Shown here: in pieces, positions 25,088-34,119 of the stretch | How the letters are laid out: every line of letters begins with the position of its first letter | Numbering within the stretch: position 1 is the stretch's first letter | Origin: Cytophagaceae bacterium | GTDB taxonomy: Bacteria; Bacteroidota; Bacteroidia; Cytophagales; Flexibacteraceae | Assembly: GCA_947458545.1 (NCBI GenBank) | Contig: CANGYH010000001.1 | Location: 62,001 to 126,000, forward strand | Length of the DNA: 64,000 bases | Direction: 5' to 3' | Notes under the pieces: generated by a model | Database searches by the model: none | The model's input: only the letters and a program-made list of their open reading frames with translations | Told to the model about the DNA's origin: nothing | Made by a program: the position numbers and the translations under genes

Positions 25088-25976
25088 CCTGTGGCTGGTA
25101 GCGGCCCTTGCCGTGCTGCCCAAGGCCGTGGCACAAGAGATATTTTGCCGGGTAACCGTCAACAGCCAGGGCGCCGGCCAGATGGACCCGACCATCTTCC
25201 AGGAGTTGACGCGGCAGATGCAGGATTTTATGAACCAACGCCGCCGCACTAACGACCAGTTTGCCAACGACGAGCGTATCAGTTGCTCTATCGTGCTCAA
25301 CATCACCGGGTCTCCACGGGCTAACCTTTATGAGGCCACGGCTACCATCCTGGCAACCCGGCCTGTGTATGGCACCAGCTTAGAGACGGTGATGTTTAAC
25401 TACCTCGACAATGGCTTCACCTTCGAGTATGTACCGGGCCAGCCGATGGAGTTCGACGACCTGAACCCCAACTATACCGATAACCTGACAAGCCTCCTTT
25501 CTTTTTATGCCTACTTGATTTTGGGCATAGACTACGACAGCTTCTCTAAGCTGGGCGGCAAAAACTTCTACATAAAGGCAGACCAGATTGTACAGGCCGC
25601 TCAGCAGGCACCTTTCAAAGGTTGGAAGCCGTCTGACGGGACAAACAGCCGCAACTGGCTCATAGAGAATTACCTGAACCAGCAATTGATACCCTTTCGC
25701 GAAGGGATATACTACTACCACCGCATGGGGCTAGACAAGTTTGAGCAAGACCCCGAAGCCGCCCGTGCCCGCGTGTTAGACATGCTGCAACGCATACGCG
25801 CCATCCAGCAGGTAAAGCCCATGAGCATCGCCATGAACAGTTGGCTCAACGCTAAGGGGCTAGAGATTGTCAACATCTTTAAGCAGGCCCAACAAAAAGA
25901 TAAGACCCAGGCCTACCAGGTCTTGATGCAGATAGACCCCACAGGCTCTAATACCTACCAACAACTGCAACAATAA
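25065..25976 (+). CDS. DUF4835-type secreted protein
   Basis: 303 residues with a signal peptide (first ~23 residues, ending AVAQ). The mature part is mixed alpha/beta, with conserved-looking VNSQGAGQMDPTIFQELTRQMQDFMN, FDDLNPNYTDNLTSLLSFYAYLILGIDYDSFS and a helical C-terminus. This is the DUF4835 family found next to coaBC in Bacteroidota, related to PorD of gliding and type IX secretion organisms. Its molecular role is not settled. The ATG lies inside the coaBC end. Confidence 0.85.
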   Translation: MRWKSFFSLWLVAALAVLPKAVAQEIFCRVTVNSQGAGQMDPTIFQELTRQMQDFMNQRRRTNDQFANDERISCSIVLNITGSPRANLYEATATILATRPVYGTSLETVMFNYLDNGFTFEYVPGQPMEFDDLNPNYTDNLTSLLSFYAYLILGIDYDSFSKLGGKNFYIKADQIVQAAQQAPFKGWKPSDGTNSRNWLIENYLNQQLIPFREGIYYYHRMGLDKFEQDPEAARARVLDMLQRIRAIQQVKPMSIAMNSWLNAKGLEIVNIFKQAQQKDKTQAYQVLMQIDPTGSNTYQQLQQ

Positions 25977-26035
25977 TTTGCTGCCGGGTAGCCGGGCCGC
26001 AGCCCCCGGCAGCCGATGCACACCCTCTGCCGCGG

Positions 26036-27337
26036 ATGACAGAACGCAAACGTGTAATTGCCATATTAGGCCCGGGCCCCGTCTTTAAGGGCGGCATGGC
26101 CAACTATACAACCTCTTTGTGCCTGGCTATGGCGGCCCAGCCGGGTGTAGAGGTGCACCTCATCAGTTGGACGCAACAGTACCCCAGCATCATACCGCGC
26201 GATTTTAAAGACCGCACCGGCACAGCCAACCCACTAACGGCTGCCGGCGTGCAAGAGCATTACCTGTTAGACTATAACAGACCCGCTACCTGGCGCGCCA
26301 CGGCAGACAAGGTGCGGGCCATAGGCGCCGAGAAACTGATCATTCAATGGAGCATTGCCCTGCAAGGCTGGCCGCTGGCCGCCGTGGCCCGCAGGCTCAA
26401 AGGCTCTGGCATCGAGGTACTGTTCGACCTGCACTTCGTGCGCCAAAAGGAGGAAAGCATCATAGACGGCCTATCGTCTAAGCGGGCGTTCCGCCAGGCA
26501 GATGGCTTTATCGTCCACAGCCTGCGCACCGCCCACGAGCTGGAAGGGCTGCTGCCCAGCCTAAAGCTGAACATTGCCAAGCAAAACCAGGCCCGGGTGC
26601 CCGCAGGCCAAACCAAAGTCATCCGGCTCTACCACCCCGTTTACGACCTCTTTAAGGTGCGGGCAGACTTTGATGCAGAGGCCTTTAAGCGCCAGCATGG
26701 GTTGCGCAAGCATGTATTTCTATTCTTCGGATTTATCCGCAAATACAAGGGCCTGCACTTTTGCATAGAGGCCTTCCGCAAGCTGGCCGCTGAGCGCGAC
26801 GATGTGAGCCTACTCATCGTAGGCGAGTCTTTTTGGAAGACACTTGACCAGACCAAGCTCAGCACCAAGCTCAAGAACGCCCTTTTCAAAACGGCGAAGT
26901 CTGTCTTGCGCCCTGGCGCAGACGACGAAACTAATTACAACCCGCTGGCTCTCATAGAGCAATACGGCCTGCAAGACAGGTGCATGGTCGTAAACAGCTT
27001 TGTGTCTAACGCAGAGGTGTATCAGTACTTCCAGGTCTCGGATGCACTGCTGCTCTTTTACGAGTATGCCACGCCCAGCGGCGTAGAGAGCATGGCTTAC
27101 AACTTCAAGATTCCGATCTTGGCTACGGCCGTAGGGCACTTTCCAGAGACGATTCAAGACGGCGTATCGGGCTACCTAGCCAAAGACGCCGACACCGACG
27201 ACATGGCCCGCGTGATGCGACGCTATTTAGAGCAGCCCATCCCGTGCGAGAACGTTGACATAGAGGCCCGCCATTGGACCTGGGAGGCCTATGCCCAGGC
27301 CATCCTGGCAGGCGAGGCAGTTGTGCCTGCGGTCTAA
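26036..27337 (+). CDS. Glycosyltransferase family 4
   Basis: 433 residues. GT-B fold: the N-terminal GGMANYTTSL loop is the usual acceptor-side glycine motif, and the C-terminal domain has FFGFIRKYKGLHFCIEAF, the PSGVESMAYNFKIPILAT donor-binding segment and a typical final helix. It likely adds a sugar to a lipid or polysaccharide on the cytoplasmic face. From memory recN often follows DUF4835 in this phylum; here a glycosyltransferase does. The 59-base gap before it contains a 7-bp GC-rich inverted repeat and no T run. Confidence 0.88.
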   Translation: MTERKRVIAILGPGPVFKGGMANYTTSLCLAMAAQPGVEVHLISWTQQYPSIIPRDFKDRTGTANPLTAAGVQEHYLLDYNRPATWRATADKVRAIGAEKLIIQWSIALQGWPLAAVARRLKGSGIEVLFDLHFVRQKEESIIDGLSSKRAFRQADGFIVHSLRTAHELEGLLPSLKLNIAKQNQARVPAGQTKVIRLYHPVYDLFKVRADFDAEAFKRQHGLRKHVFLFFGFIRKYKGLHFCIEAFRKLAAERDDVSLLIVGESFWKTLDQTKLSTKLKNALFKTAKSVLRPGADDETNYNPLALIEQYGLQDRCMVVNSFVSNAEVYQYFQVSDALLLFYEYATPSGVESMAYNFKIPILATAVGHFPETIQDGVSGYLAKDADTDDMARVMRRYLEQPIPCENVDIEARHWTWEAYAQAILAGEAVVPAV

Positions 27338-27384
27338 CAATTTTCTGTGGTAACTGCCAGGCCCATGTGCCACCTTTGCAGACG

Positions 27385-27768
27385 GTGTTCTTTCTGTTAC
27401 TCTTTGTGTTTGGCGGGCTCTTGCAACTGTTTTTCCCCTGGTGGGTAACGGGGCTTCTATGCTTTGCCATGGCCCTGGGTTGGAACAAAAGTCGCCATAG
27501 GGCATTTTTAGAGGCCGGCGCAAGCCAAGGGCTGCTGTGGTTGGGCTATGCGTTTTTCCAAGACGCCAACAACCAGCACATTTTAGCCGGGCGCATGGCC
27601 ACACTTTTCTCGCTACCTTACGGCTGGATGATGGCACCCCTTGCGGGCATCCTCGTATTCATTACCTCGGGGCTGGCAGGGTATGCCGGTGCCCGTATTA
27701 GAGACACATTTCTGACACCTTCCAACGCTAATCTACATGGACAATCTGACCCACAACGCCGGCCATAA
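27385..27768 (+). CDS. Small conserved membrane protein
   Basis: About 127 residues if translation starts at the GTG at 27385; a TTG at 27376 is the alternative, and no ATG fits. Three to four hydrophobic segments: VFFLLLFVFGGLLQLFFPWW, an internal LLWLGYAFF, and APLAGILVFITSGLAGYAGA. Proteins with this layout (an FLPWW-like first helix and a final glycine-rich helix) are widespread and uncharacterised in Bacteroidota. A CACCTTTG box (27371-27378) ends 6 bases before the GTG. The 3' end overlaps the next gene by 32 bases. Confidence 0.6.
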   Translation: MFFLLLFVFGGLLQLFFPWWVTGLLCFAMALGWNKSRHRAFLEAGASQGLLWLGYAFFQDANNQHILAGRMATLFSLPYGWMMAPLAGILVFITSGLAGYAGARIRDTFLTPSNANLHGQSDPQRRP

Positions 27769-28297
27769 TGCCGCAGAGATCGCGGCTTTCAAACAAGAGC
27801 TGGGCAACAATGCCTTTTTGCTCAACGACGAGGAGCCCAATAACGACCAGGTGATGCACTTCTTCTTCTTGGGTAAGCACAAGGGGCAAGAGGCCATCTT
27901 CGACGCTGTTGCCTATACACTGGTGCTGGCCTACGACAGCAAAGTGTACGAAACGGCCGAGCAAGAGGCGCAGAAGCAGTTTCCGGGCTTTACACCTGCC
28001 ACTGTGGACGAGGAAACCGGAGAAGAAATCGAAGCCATCGGCCTGACCGAGGAGGTGGAAGAGTTCATAGCCGACCGTATGCTGGCCCTTGAAGAAGAAG
28101 ACGAGATCCGTGTATCAGAATCACTGGTGCTAGACGATGATTTTGGCTACGGCATCGGCCTGGAGGTGGGCCTGAACCAGCCTGCCATTACCCCGGCCGT
28201 CATCGAGCAATTCATCAAAGATTTCAACGCAGGCACCCTGCAGCTAGACACGACCCTCTACAGCTTCCCTGGCGAAGAAGAGGACGACGATGCCTAA
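27737..28297 (+). CDS. Acidic hypothetical protein
   Basis: 186 residues, strongly acidic, with an EEEDDDA end. No signal peptide or membrane segment. The N-terminal half has a HFFFLGKHKGQEAIFDAVAYTLVLAYDS stretch predicted to form strand and helix, and the C-terminal half has an EVGLNQPAITPAVIEQFIKDF segment. I do not recognise the family. The gene overlaps the membrane protein upstream by 32 bases and the thioesterase downstream by 8, so the four genes from 27385 to 29713 are almost certainly one operon. Confidence 0.65.
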   Translation: MDNLTHNAGHNAAEIAAFKQELGNNAFLLNDEEPNNDQVMHFFFLGKHKGQEAIFDAVAYTLVLAYDSKVYETAEQEAQKQFPGFTPATVDEETGEEIEAIGLTEEVEEFIADRMLALEEEDEIRVSESLVLDDDFGYGIGLEVGLNQPAITPAVIEQFIKDFNAGTLQLDTTLYSFPGEEEDDDA

Positions 28298-28724
28298 GAC
28301 CCACCGTCCCTTGCGGCAGGTGCCGCTGCAAGCCCTTAACGATATGTGCCGGCAGAACATGCTGGCACATATCGGTATAGCCTTTACAGATATAGGCACC
28401 CACCACCTAACGGCCACCATGCCCGTAGATGACCGCACCGTGCAACCCTTTCGGCTGCTGCATGGTGGCGCCAGCGTTGTATTGGCAGAGAGCCTCGGCT
28501 CTATGGCCGCCCACCTCACCTTAGAGGAAGGACAAGCCGCCGTCGGCCTGGAGATCAACGCCAACTACCTGAAGGGCGTGCGCAGTGGCAAGGTTACAGG
28601 TACGGCCAGGCCCATCCATACAGGCCGCACCACACAGGTTTGGCAAATAGAGATTGAAGACGAAAGCGGCGACCCCGTATGTATCAGCCGGATTACGATG
28701 GCCGTGTTGCAGACGAAGGCCTAG
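28290..28724 (+). CDS. PaaI-type hotdog-fold thioesterase
   Basis: 144 residues. Single hotdog domain with the catalytic HGGASVVLAESLGSMAA segment (about 54-70) and GLEINANYLKGVRSGKVTGTA on the opposite strand. Relatives hydrolyse hydroxyphenylacetyl-CoA or, in menaquinone makers, 1,4-dihydroxy-2-naphthoyl-CoA. Bacteroidota use menaquinone, so the latter is plausible, but the substrate cannot be read from sequence. It overlaps the upstream acidic gene by 8 bases and the LuxE-like gene by 46. Confidence 0.85.
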   Translation: MPKTHRPLRQVPLQALNDMCRQNMLAHIGIAFTDIGTHHLTATMPVDDRTVQPFRLLHGGASVVLAESLGSMAAHLTLEEGQAAVGLEINANYLKGVRSGKVTGTARPIHTGRTTQVWQIEIEDESGDPVCISRITMAVLQTKA

Positions 28725-29713
28725 CCGCCGAGCGCGCCAGCTTGCGTGCGCAATTTCCCTTTGAAGGGCAACCGTTTGAGGATGCAGCGCTAAAAGTTTT
28801 CAGGTACCAGGCGCGGGCCAATCCGGTGTATGGCCGTTGGCTCATCCTGTTGAGGCGCTCTCCAGAGACCATAGAGCGCCTGGCTGATATACCTTTCCTC
28901 CCCATCCAGTTTTTTAAGACGCAAACTGTATGGTGCCTGCCAGGCCGCTCGGCGTCGCAGATTTTCTGTAGCAGCCGCACCACCGGGCAGGTGCCCAGCC
29001 GACATCTTGTTCATGATCTGGGGCTCTATACTGAAAGCGCCCGCCTCGGATTCGAGCGCGTTTTTGGCCCACTGTCTGGATGCTACTTCATCAGCCTGCT
29101 GCCCAGCTACAGCCAAACTGGCGAAAGTAGCCTGGTACACATGGTGCATGGCTTTGCCCAGGCGGCTGGGCAACGCGAGGGCGCCCATCGCATAGAACCG
29201 ACCATTGCCGACTTGGAGATTGCCCTGGCAGCAGCGCAAGTGCAAGGCAAGCAGCCGGCGCTGTTTGGCGTAACCCATGCCCTGCTGGCCCTGGCAAAGG
29301 CTGGGTCGCTCTCAACACCTTTTCTATTGATCGAGACCGGCGGCATGAAGGGCCGCGGCCCAGAGCTTACCCGGGCCGAGCTGCACCTACGCCTGCAAGA
29401 GGCCTTTCTGGCAGCAGACATCCGGTCTGAGTATGGGATGACGGAGCTGCTTAGCCAAGGCTACACGCAGGCCTCTGGCAGCGAATCGTTCGTGTTTCCG
29501 CCCTGGGTACAGGCCACCCTCCGCGACGTGTACGAGCCGCTGGCCCCAAGCCAAAGGGGCAGGGGAGGCCTTAACCTGATAGACCTGGCCAACCTGGATA
29601 GCTGCGCCTTTATTGCTACGGAAGACCAGGCAGAGGCCACAGAGAGCGGTTTTCGCATCCTGGGCCGGTTAGACCAGGCCGAGATACGCGGGTGCAACCT
29701 GCTGTCCTTGTAA
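28679..29713 (+). CDS. LuxE/PaaK-like acyl-protein synthetase
   Basis: 344 residues. Resembles LuxE-type proteins of the adenylate-forming group: a conserved FRYQARANPVYGRW N-terminal segment, LPSYSQTGESSLVHMV, LLIETGGMKGRG and the adenylation-type EYGMTELLSQGY. LuxE activates fatty acids for transfer to an enzyme; in non-luminous Bacteroidota the acyl group and acceptor are unknown. The 46-base overlap with the thioesterase suggests both act on the same acyl metabolite. The ATG at 28679 leaves about 25 residues before the first conserved segment. Confidence 0.8.
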   Translation: MYQPDYDGRVADEGLAAERASLRAQFPFEGQPFEDAALKVFRYQARANPVYGRWLILLRRSPETIERLADIPFLPIQFFKTQTVWCLPGRSASQIFCSSRTTGQVPSRHLVHDLGLYTESARLGFERVFGPLSGCYFISLLPSYSQTGESSLVHMVHGFAQAAGQREGAHRIEPTIADLEIALAAAQVQGKQPALFGVTHALLALAKAGSLSTPFLLIETGGMKGRGPELTRAELHLRLQEAFLAADIRSEYGMTELLSQGYTQASGSESFVFPPWVQATLRDVYEPLAPSQRGRGGLNLIDLANLDSCAFIATEDQAEATESGFRILGRLDQAEIRGCNLLSL

Positions 29714-29733
29714 GGTAAGGGGCTTGCGCCTTG

Positions 29734-29741
29734 CATTTTTG
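29734..29741 (+). promoter_or_regulatory. -7-like box 7 bases before the 931-residue membrane/TPR gene
   Basis: CATTTTTG, one base from TAnnTTTG, ends 7 bases before the ATG at 29749. No clear -33 element. Confidence 0.4.
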
Positions 29742-29748
29742 TGGCCGG

Positions 29749-32544
29749 ATGGCATTGCAACAACCTTGGTGGCGCATTTTTGGCGCTTGGCAACAGCAAA
29801 ACAGGTGTTTTTGGCTAATCGTAGCGGCGGTGAGCATCTGGGCACTGGCCCGGTATGGCTACCAAGGCTACATGGCCTCTACCGAGTGGCAGCAAGAGCC
29901 CGTGTATAACCCTGGCCAGGCCGGGGTAGCCCAGGTAGGAGACACTTTGCTGCCGGTGCCCAGCTATACCTATGCAATGGTGCAACGGGCAGTGCCAAAC
30001 ACACCACAATTGTCTGCCTGGCCGGCGTTGCTCTATGGTTTCGGCTTTTTGGGTTGTTTTAGCCTATTTGTGGCCTGCCTATCTTTTTTGGGGACGTTTA
30101 GCCTGGCAGACCGTATCCGATTCTATGTGGCGGTGGGGTTGGTAGCCGGGTTTGCGGCGTTTTTGGTATCTGATGCGGCCATCGGCACAGCCGAGGTAGG
30201 GTCTGCGTTTCGGCTGGGGGTAGTTTTACTGAACGCTGGGTTGCTGTACGCCTTTAATCAACTCTGGCCAGGGCAGAGCTTGCAACGCCGCAGCCTTTGG
30301 TTAGCGCTGGGCAACTGGGTTTGGTTTGGGGCCATGTATGCCTTTGGCGGCTGGCCAGCCTATACGTTGTGGGCTGGGTACAGCGCCCCGGTAGCTTTGG
30401 TGCTGGCGTGCCTGCTGGCCTTTCAGTTGGCCTACTTTGTGCCCTATGGGGCACTGCAACTGGCCGTTCGGCAAAACACCAACGGGTTGTTTGCCTTCTT
30501 GCTCGTTTTGCTGTTGGTGGTTGGCAACGTTTTGTTGGCTTACCTGCATTCGGTAGGCCTCTACCGGGGTGCCCTTTTTACGCCCGATGCCCTTTGGGTG
30601 CTGGCCCTGCTGGCCCTGGTGGGCCTAGAGCCTTATGCCACTTTTGTGCAAGAAGAGAGTAACTGGTTTACCCAGCCTGCCCTGGCCAAACCATTGCTGG
30701 CAGGCTGGGCAGGCATGGCTTTCTGCTTCTTGGCATGGACGTTTGCCACAGAAAACGCCCCACTCTATGAGGTTGTAGAGGATGCCACCAACCTATCCAT
30801 CGTAGGGGTATCGGTGGGGTTTTTGGTGTATGTGCTGGTCAACTTCGGCGTGCCTCTGGCCCGGAGCCAGCGCGTAGATAGGGTACTCTTTACGCCGTAT
30901 CAGTTGCCCTTTAGCGCCATCATGGCCACAGGAGCTACAGTTATAACCCTGTTTGTGCTCAACAACAATAACTTCCCCTTCTTTCAGGCAAAGGCAGGCA
31001 TGTACAATGCCGTGGCAGACGGGCACCTGCTGCAACAAGACCTGCAAGGGGCAGACCTTTTCTACCAAGAGAGCACCCACCACGAGCGGTATAACTTCCA
31101 CGCCAATTACATGCTGGCCTTTTTGGCAACAGCCAAGGGGGCCGACGCCCTGGCAGAGGAGTACCTAAAGACGGCCGTTTACACAAAGCCCCGCGCCGAA
31201 GCCTACCTGGCTCTGGCAGAGCGCCATCGCGCCCAGGGCGTGTTTATCGAGCAGGCCCTAGCCCTTACCGAAGGCCGGGCCCAGTTCCCCAAAGACGATC
31301 GGCTGGCCGCCAACCTGCTTATTACCTACCTGGGCAGCAACTTAGCAGACTCTGTAACCAAGCTGGGCCACGGTCTGGTTGCCATGCGTGCAGGGGTGCC
31401 CGCCATGTCTAATTTGCTGGCGGCAGCGGCGTTGGGCAGACTGGGTACAGACGTACCGCTGCCTACCGAGGGGCCGCTGGCCAACCGCCTGCTGGCCGGG
31501 GCCGACAGGCCCGAGCCCTGCGCACTTGTTTTGCCGCAACTGGATACGACCCGGCTGCAGCGTATGGCCTCTTTCTTGGGCCTATACAATGCCCTGATGC
31601 TCTGCCAGGCCCCACGGGTAACGTACAAGAAACTAGATTCTCTGATAGCAGGGGCCTCTGAAGGCTATGCCGAAGATCTACGCTACGCCAAGGCCTGGGC
31701 ATTTTGGCGCAACGGCAACCGGCTAGATGCCTTAGACGAAATAAGGCCCCTTTGCGACAAAGGCAGCCTGAGTGCGCCAACCTACTTTGCCACGGCCATT
31801 GCCTGGGCCACCGAGGCAGGCAACCCACAGCTGGCCGCAGACCTCTACCGCCAGGCACCCGCAACGCTAGACAGCGCCTGGAACCCCGCCCGGCGCAACC
31901 TGCGCTGGCAGGGAGTGCCCTATGCCCAGGTGCCAGAGCCCAGCCGTATTGCCTGGCTGTATGCCAACCCCGGCTACTTAACTGCGGAACAGGTGGGTAA
32001 TCTACTGGCCGATTTTGCCAATCCTGCCCAGCAGCGGGCTTTCTTGCTGGCGGCGTTAAGATCTGCCAAAGCGCAGCCCCCTTATATGTACCTGGCTGCC
32101 GGGCTACCCAGGCTAAGCCCGGCAAAGGGCAACAAGGCGGCAGAAACCCTCAACAAGGCCCTGGCCTACGCCTATGCCGAAGCCCTGCTAGAGGCGGGCA
32201 TAGCCCTAAAACCGCAACTAGCCGGGCCCTGGCTCGGATACCTGGGCGATGTAGCCCTCGTCTTAGAGGCGCTGCAAACCGGCAAAGCCGGGCCTAAAGA
32301 TGTGGCCAATGCGGTAAGGGTCTATCCGTACTCGGCTACGGTCTTAAATCTATGCCTGCGGCAGGCCGCCGAAACACCAGAGATAACCCAGAAGGTCTTC
32401 GAGATTGTTGCCCAGGCCTACGCATCTGACCCTGCCCTGCCAGCCCCTCGACAGGCCTACATCGCGCTGGCCCGCACTTTGAAGCTCGATTACTTTGCAG
32501 ACGAGGCCGAGGCACGCGCCCGAGAAGAGGGGCTGACGCCATAG
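29749..32544 (+). CDS. Large polytopic membrane protein with C-terminal TPR-like region
   Basis: 931 residues from the ATG at 29749. The first ~410 residues hold roughly ten hydrophobic helices (for example [14 protein letters not shown] and [20 protein letters not shown]). The rest is soluble and helical, Ala/Leu/Tyr-rich, with TPR-like units such as [26 protein letters not shown] and [26 protein letters not shown] do not recognise a named family; the layout is known from Bacteroidota genomes as conserved hypothetical membrane/TPR proteins. It follows the LuxE-like gene by 35 bases and precedes a LolD-like ATPase. Confidence 0.65.
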   Translation: MALQQPWWRIFGAWQQQNRCFWLIVAAVSIWALARYGYQGYMASTEWQQEPVYNPGQAGVAQVGDTLLPVPSYTYAMVQRAVPNTPQLSAWPALLYGFGFLGCFSLFVACLSFLGTFSLADRIRFYVAVGLVAGFAAFLVSDAAIGTAEVGSAFRLGVVLLNAGLLYAFNQLWPGQSLQRRSLWLALGNWVWFGAMYAFGGWPAYTLWAGYSAPVALVLACLLAFQLAYFVPYGALQLAVRQNTNGLFAFLLVLLLVVGNVLLAYLHSVGLYRGALFTPDALWVLALLALVGLEPYATFVQEESNWFTQPALAKPLLAGWAGMAFCFLAWTFATENAPLYEVVEDATNLSIVGVSVGFLVYVLVNFGVPLARSQRVDRVLFTPYQLPFSAIMATGATVITLFVLNNNNFPFFQAKAGMYNAVADGHLLQQDLQGADLFYQESTHHERYNFHANYMLAFLATAKGADALAEEYLKTAVYTKPRAEAYLALAERHRAQGVFIEQALALTEGRAQFPKDDRLAANLLITYLGSNLADSVTKLGHGLVAMRAGVPAMSNLLAAAALGRLGTDVPLPTEGPLANRLLAGADRPEPCALVLPQLDTTRLQRMASFLGLYNALMLCQAPRVTYKKLDSLIAGASEGYAEDLRYAKAWAFWRNGNRLDALDEIRPLCDKGSLSAPTYFATAIAWATEAGNPQLAADLYRQAPATLDSAWNPARRNLRWQGVPYAQVPEPSRIAWLYANPGYLTAEQVGNLLADFANPAQQRAFLLAALRSAKAQPPYMYLAAGLPRLSPAKGNKAAETLNKALAYAYAEALLEAGIALKPQLAGPWLGYLGDVALVLEALQTGKAGPKDVANAVRVYPYSATVLNLCLRQAAETPEITQKVFEIVAQAYASDPALPAPRQAYIALARTLKLDYFADEAEARAREEGLTP

Positions 32545-32556
32545 CGTCCGGCTGCC

Positions 32557-32564
32557 TACCTTCG
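32557..32564 (+). promoter_or_regulatory. Possible -7 box of the LolD-like ATPase gene
   Basis: TACCTTCG, one base from TAnnTTTG, lies 39 bases before the ATG at 32604. The same variant occurs at 50731-50738 before the TPR gene. Confidence 0.3.
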
Positions 32565-32603
32565 CACATAGCCAAGCCACCCATCGCCTATTTGCCCAAC
32601 GCC

Positions 32604-33326
32604 ATGCCAACCGTCATCGAGACCCAGAACATCGTCAAACGCTACCAGATGGGCGAAGAGGTGGTAGAGGCCCTCAAAGGCGTAACCATTACGATCAACA
32701 GGGGCGAGTATGTAGCCTTTATGGGGCCCTCCGGCTCGGGCAAGTCTACGCTCATGAACATCGTCGGCGCACTCGATACGCCCACCTCGGGCACCTACAT
32801 CCTCAACGGGCAGAGGGTAAGCGAAATGAGCGACAACCAGTTGGCCGCCATACGGAACAAAGAGATCGGCTTCGTCTTCCAGACGTTTAACCTGCTGCCG
32901 CGCAGTACATCTCTAGAGAACGTGGCCCTGCCGCTGGTGTACGCCGGGGTAGGGAAGGCAGAGCGCGAGGCCCGAGCCCGAGATGTGCTCAAAAGCGTAG
33001 GGCTAGACAACCGGGCGGGCCATAAACCCAACGAGCTTAGCGGCGGCCAGCGACAAAGGGTAGCCATTGCCCGCGCCCTGGTGAACAGGCCTTCCATCAT
33101 CTTGGCAGACGAGCCCACCGGCAACCTGGACAGCAGAACGAGCTACGAAATTATGGGCCTCTTCCACGAGCTGCACGCGGCAGGCAATACCATCATTATG
33201 GTAACCCACGAAGAAGACATTGCCGAGTATGCCCACCGCATCATCCGCCTGCGAGACGGGCTTGTAGATGCAGATGCCCCCAATGCTCACATACGACGGC
33301 CAGAGCTATTGGGCCAGGCAGGGTAA
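32604..33326 (+). CDS. ABC transporter ATP-binding protein, LolD/MacB type
   Basis: 240 residues from the ATG at 32604; the TTG 12 bases earlier is unlikely. Walker [11 protein letters not shown]-loop in [18 protein letters not shown], signature LSGGQRQR, Walker [13 protein letters not shown] and H-loop [12 protein letters not shown]. The FNLLP and ADEPTGNLD pattern is typical of the LolD/MacB/FtsE group, which drives lipoprotein release or mechanotransmission rather than channel transport. No FtsX- or LolC-type permease is nearby, so its partner must be elsewhere. Confidence 0.88.
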   Translation: MPTVIETQNIVKRYQMGEEVVEALKGVTITINRGEYVAFMGPSGSGKSTLMNIVGALDTPTSGTYILNGQRVSEMSDNQLAAIRNKEIGFVFQTFNLLPRSTSLENVALPLVYAGVGKAEREARARDVLKSVGLDNRAGHKPNELSGGQRQRVAIARALVNRPSIILADEPTGNLDSRTSYEIMGLFHELHAAGNTIIMVTHEEDIAEYAHRIIRLRDGLVDADAPNAHIRRPELLGQAG

Positions 33327-33331
33327 GAGTG

Positions 33332-33484
33332 TTACTTCTGGTTTACCGTCTTGAGCCGCACGTAGAACACCAGCCCGGCCGTCAGCATAAAAAAGAAGTA
33401 GCTGGCTGCCAGCCCCACCGTCATCAACTGATGAATCCCGATGATGAAAAAGGCCACGGCCATAGAGAGTAAGATAATTTTCAT
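33332..33484 (-). CDS. 50-residue membrane protein next to lptC
   Basis: A complete short frame with ATG at 33484 and TAA at 33332. It encodes two hydrophobic helices: MKIILLSMAVAFFIIGIHQL, then ASYFFFMLTAGLVFYVRL, ending KTVNQK. It lies 8 bases after the lptC stop in the same direction, which points to co-transcription. I recall similar short proteins beside lptC in other Bacteroidota, with no known function. The clean two-helix topology, a good start and tight spacing make it likely to be real. Confidence 0.7.
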   Translation of the reverse strand: MKIILLSMAVAFFIIGIHQLMTVGLAASYFFFMLTAGLVFYVRLKTVNQK

Positions 33485-33492
33485 GCAGTGGG

Positions 33493-34017
33493 CTAAAGTT
33501 TGCTGGCGGGTAATACGCCCCTGGGTTTAAGAATTTTATAGGTAGAAAAGTCTTGGCTTGCCGTCAAACCCTCACCCAGCAAAATCTCTTGGGGCGTCTC
33601 TATGCGGACGAATTTGTCGGTATAGACGCGGCGCTCGTAGCGGTTCCACTTAAGCTCCTCGCTGTTTAGCTTTTCTTTTTTCAGGGTGTTTTCTACCACC
33701 ACGTTTCCCTGGCCGGTATATATCTCGGTGGCTTTGTCGTAGTAGCCCTTGTTGGCCGTCAGCCGGCTTTCCTTTTGGCCTTGCAGGTTGTAAAACCAGA
33801 TGGTGATGCCCTTTGGGAAGCTGCGGTTGCCGCTGGCAAACTCGTATTGCAGCGGGGCAGATACATCTACTTTAGGCTGTGCCGAGTCTGAGTAGATGGT
33901 GTGTATGTTGGTGGCCATCACCATAGGCCCACGGTACACTTTGGGGATTTCAGTCGGTTTTTCGGCACAGCCGGCCACGCATCCCCATACCGCAAGCAGA
34001 AACCAAAGGCGAGCCAT
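33493..34017 (-). CDS. lptC: LPS export protein LptC
   Basis: 174 residues from the ATG at 34017. Signal with lipobox VAGC, then an OstA/LptC-type beta-jellyroll: MATNIHTIYSDSAQPKVDVSAP near the start, ANKGYYDKATEIYTGQGNVVVEN in the middle, and IETPQEILLGEGLTASQDFSTYKI at the end. LptC links the inner-membrane LptBFG transporter to the periplasmic LptA bridge. Predicted lipidation rather than a membrane helix is common in Bacteroidota LptC. A CATTTTTG box lies 4 bases before the ATG. Confidence 0.88.
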   Translation of the reverse strand: MARLWFLLAVWGCVAGCAEKPTEIPKVYRGPMVMATNIHTIYSDSAQPKVDVSAPLQYEFASGNRSFPKGITIWFYNLQGQKESRLTANKGYYDKATEIYTGQGNVVVENTLKKEKLNSEELKWNRYERRVYTDKFVRIETPQEILLGEGLTASQDFSTYKILKPRGVLPASKL

Positions 34018-34021
34018 TGCG

Positions 34022-34029
34022 CAAAAATG
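34022..34029 (-). promoter_or_regulatory. -7-like box 4 bases before lptC
   Basis: On the minus strand CATTTTTG (34029-34022) ends 4 bases before the ATG at 34017. Transcription from it would be leaderless. Confidence 0.4.
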
Positions 34030-34119
34030 CACCTGCCGCAACGCTTAGGCTTATCTGGCCGTAACAAGCCTAACCTCGGTAATCTGCCTCGGCGGCTACC
34101 CTAAACTACGCTCTGAACC

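Noticed and set aside
31463-32125. A 220-residue frame antisense to the membrane/TPR gene
   Set aside because: Arg/Pro/Ala-rich shadow without domains.
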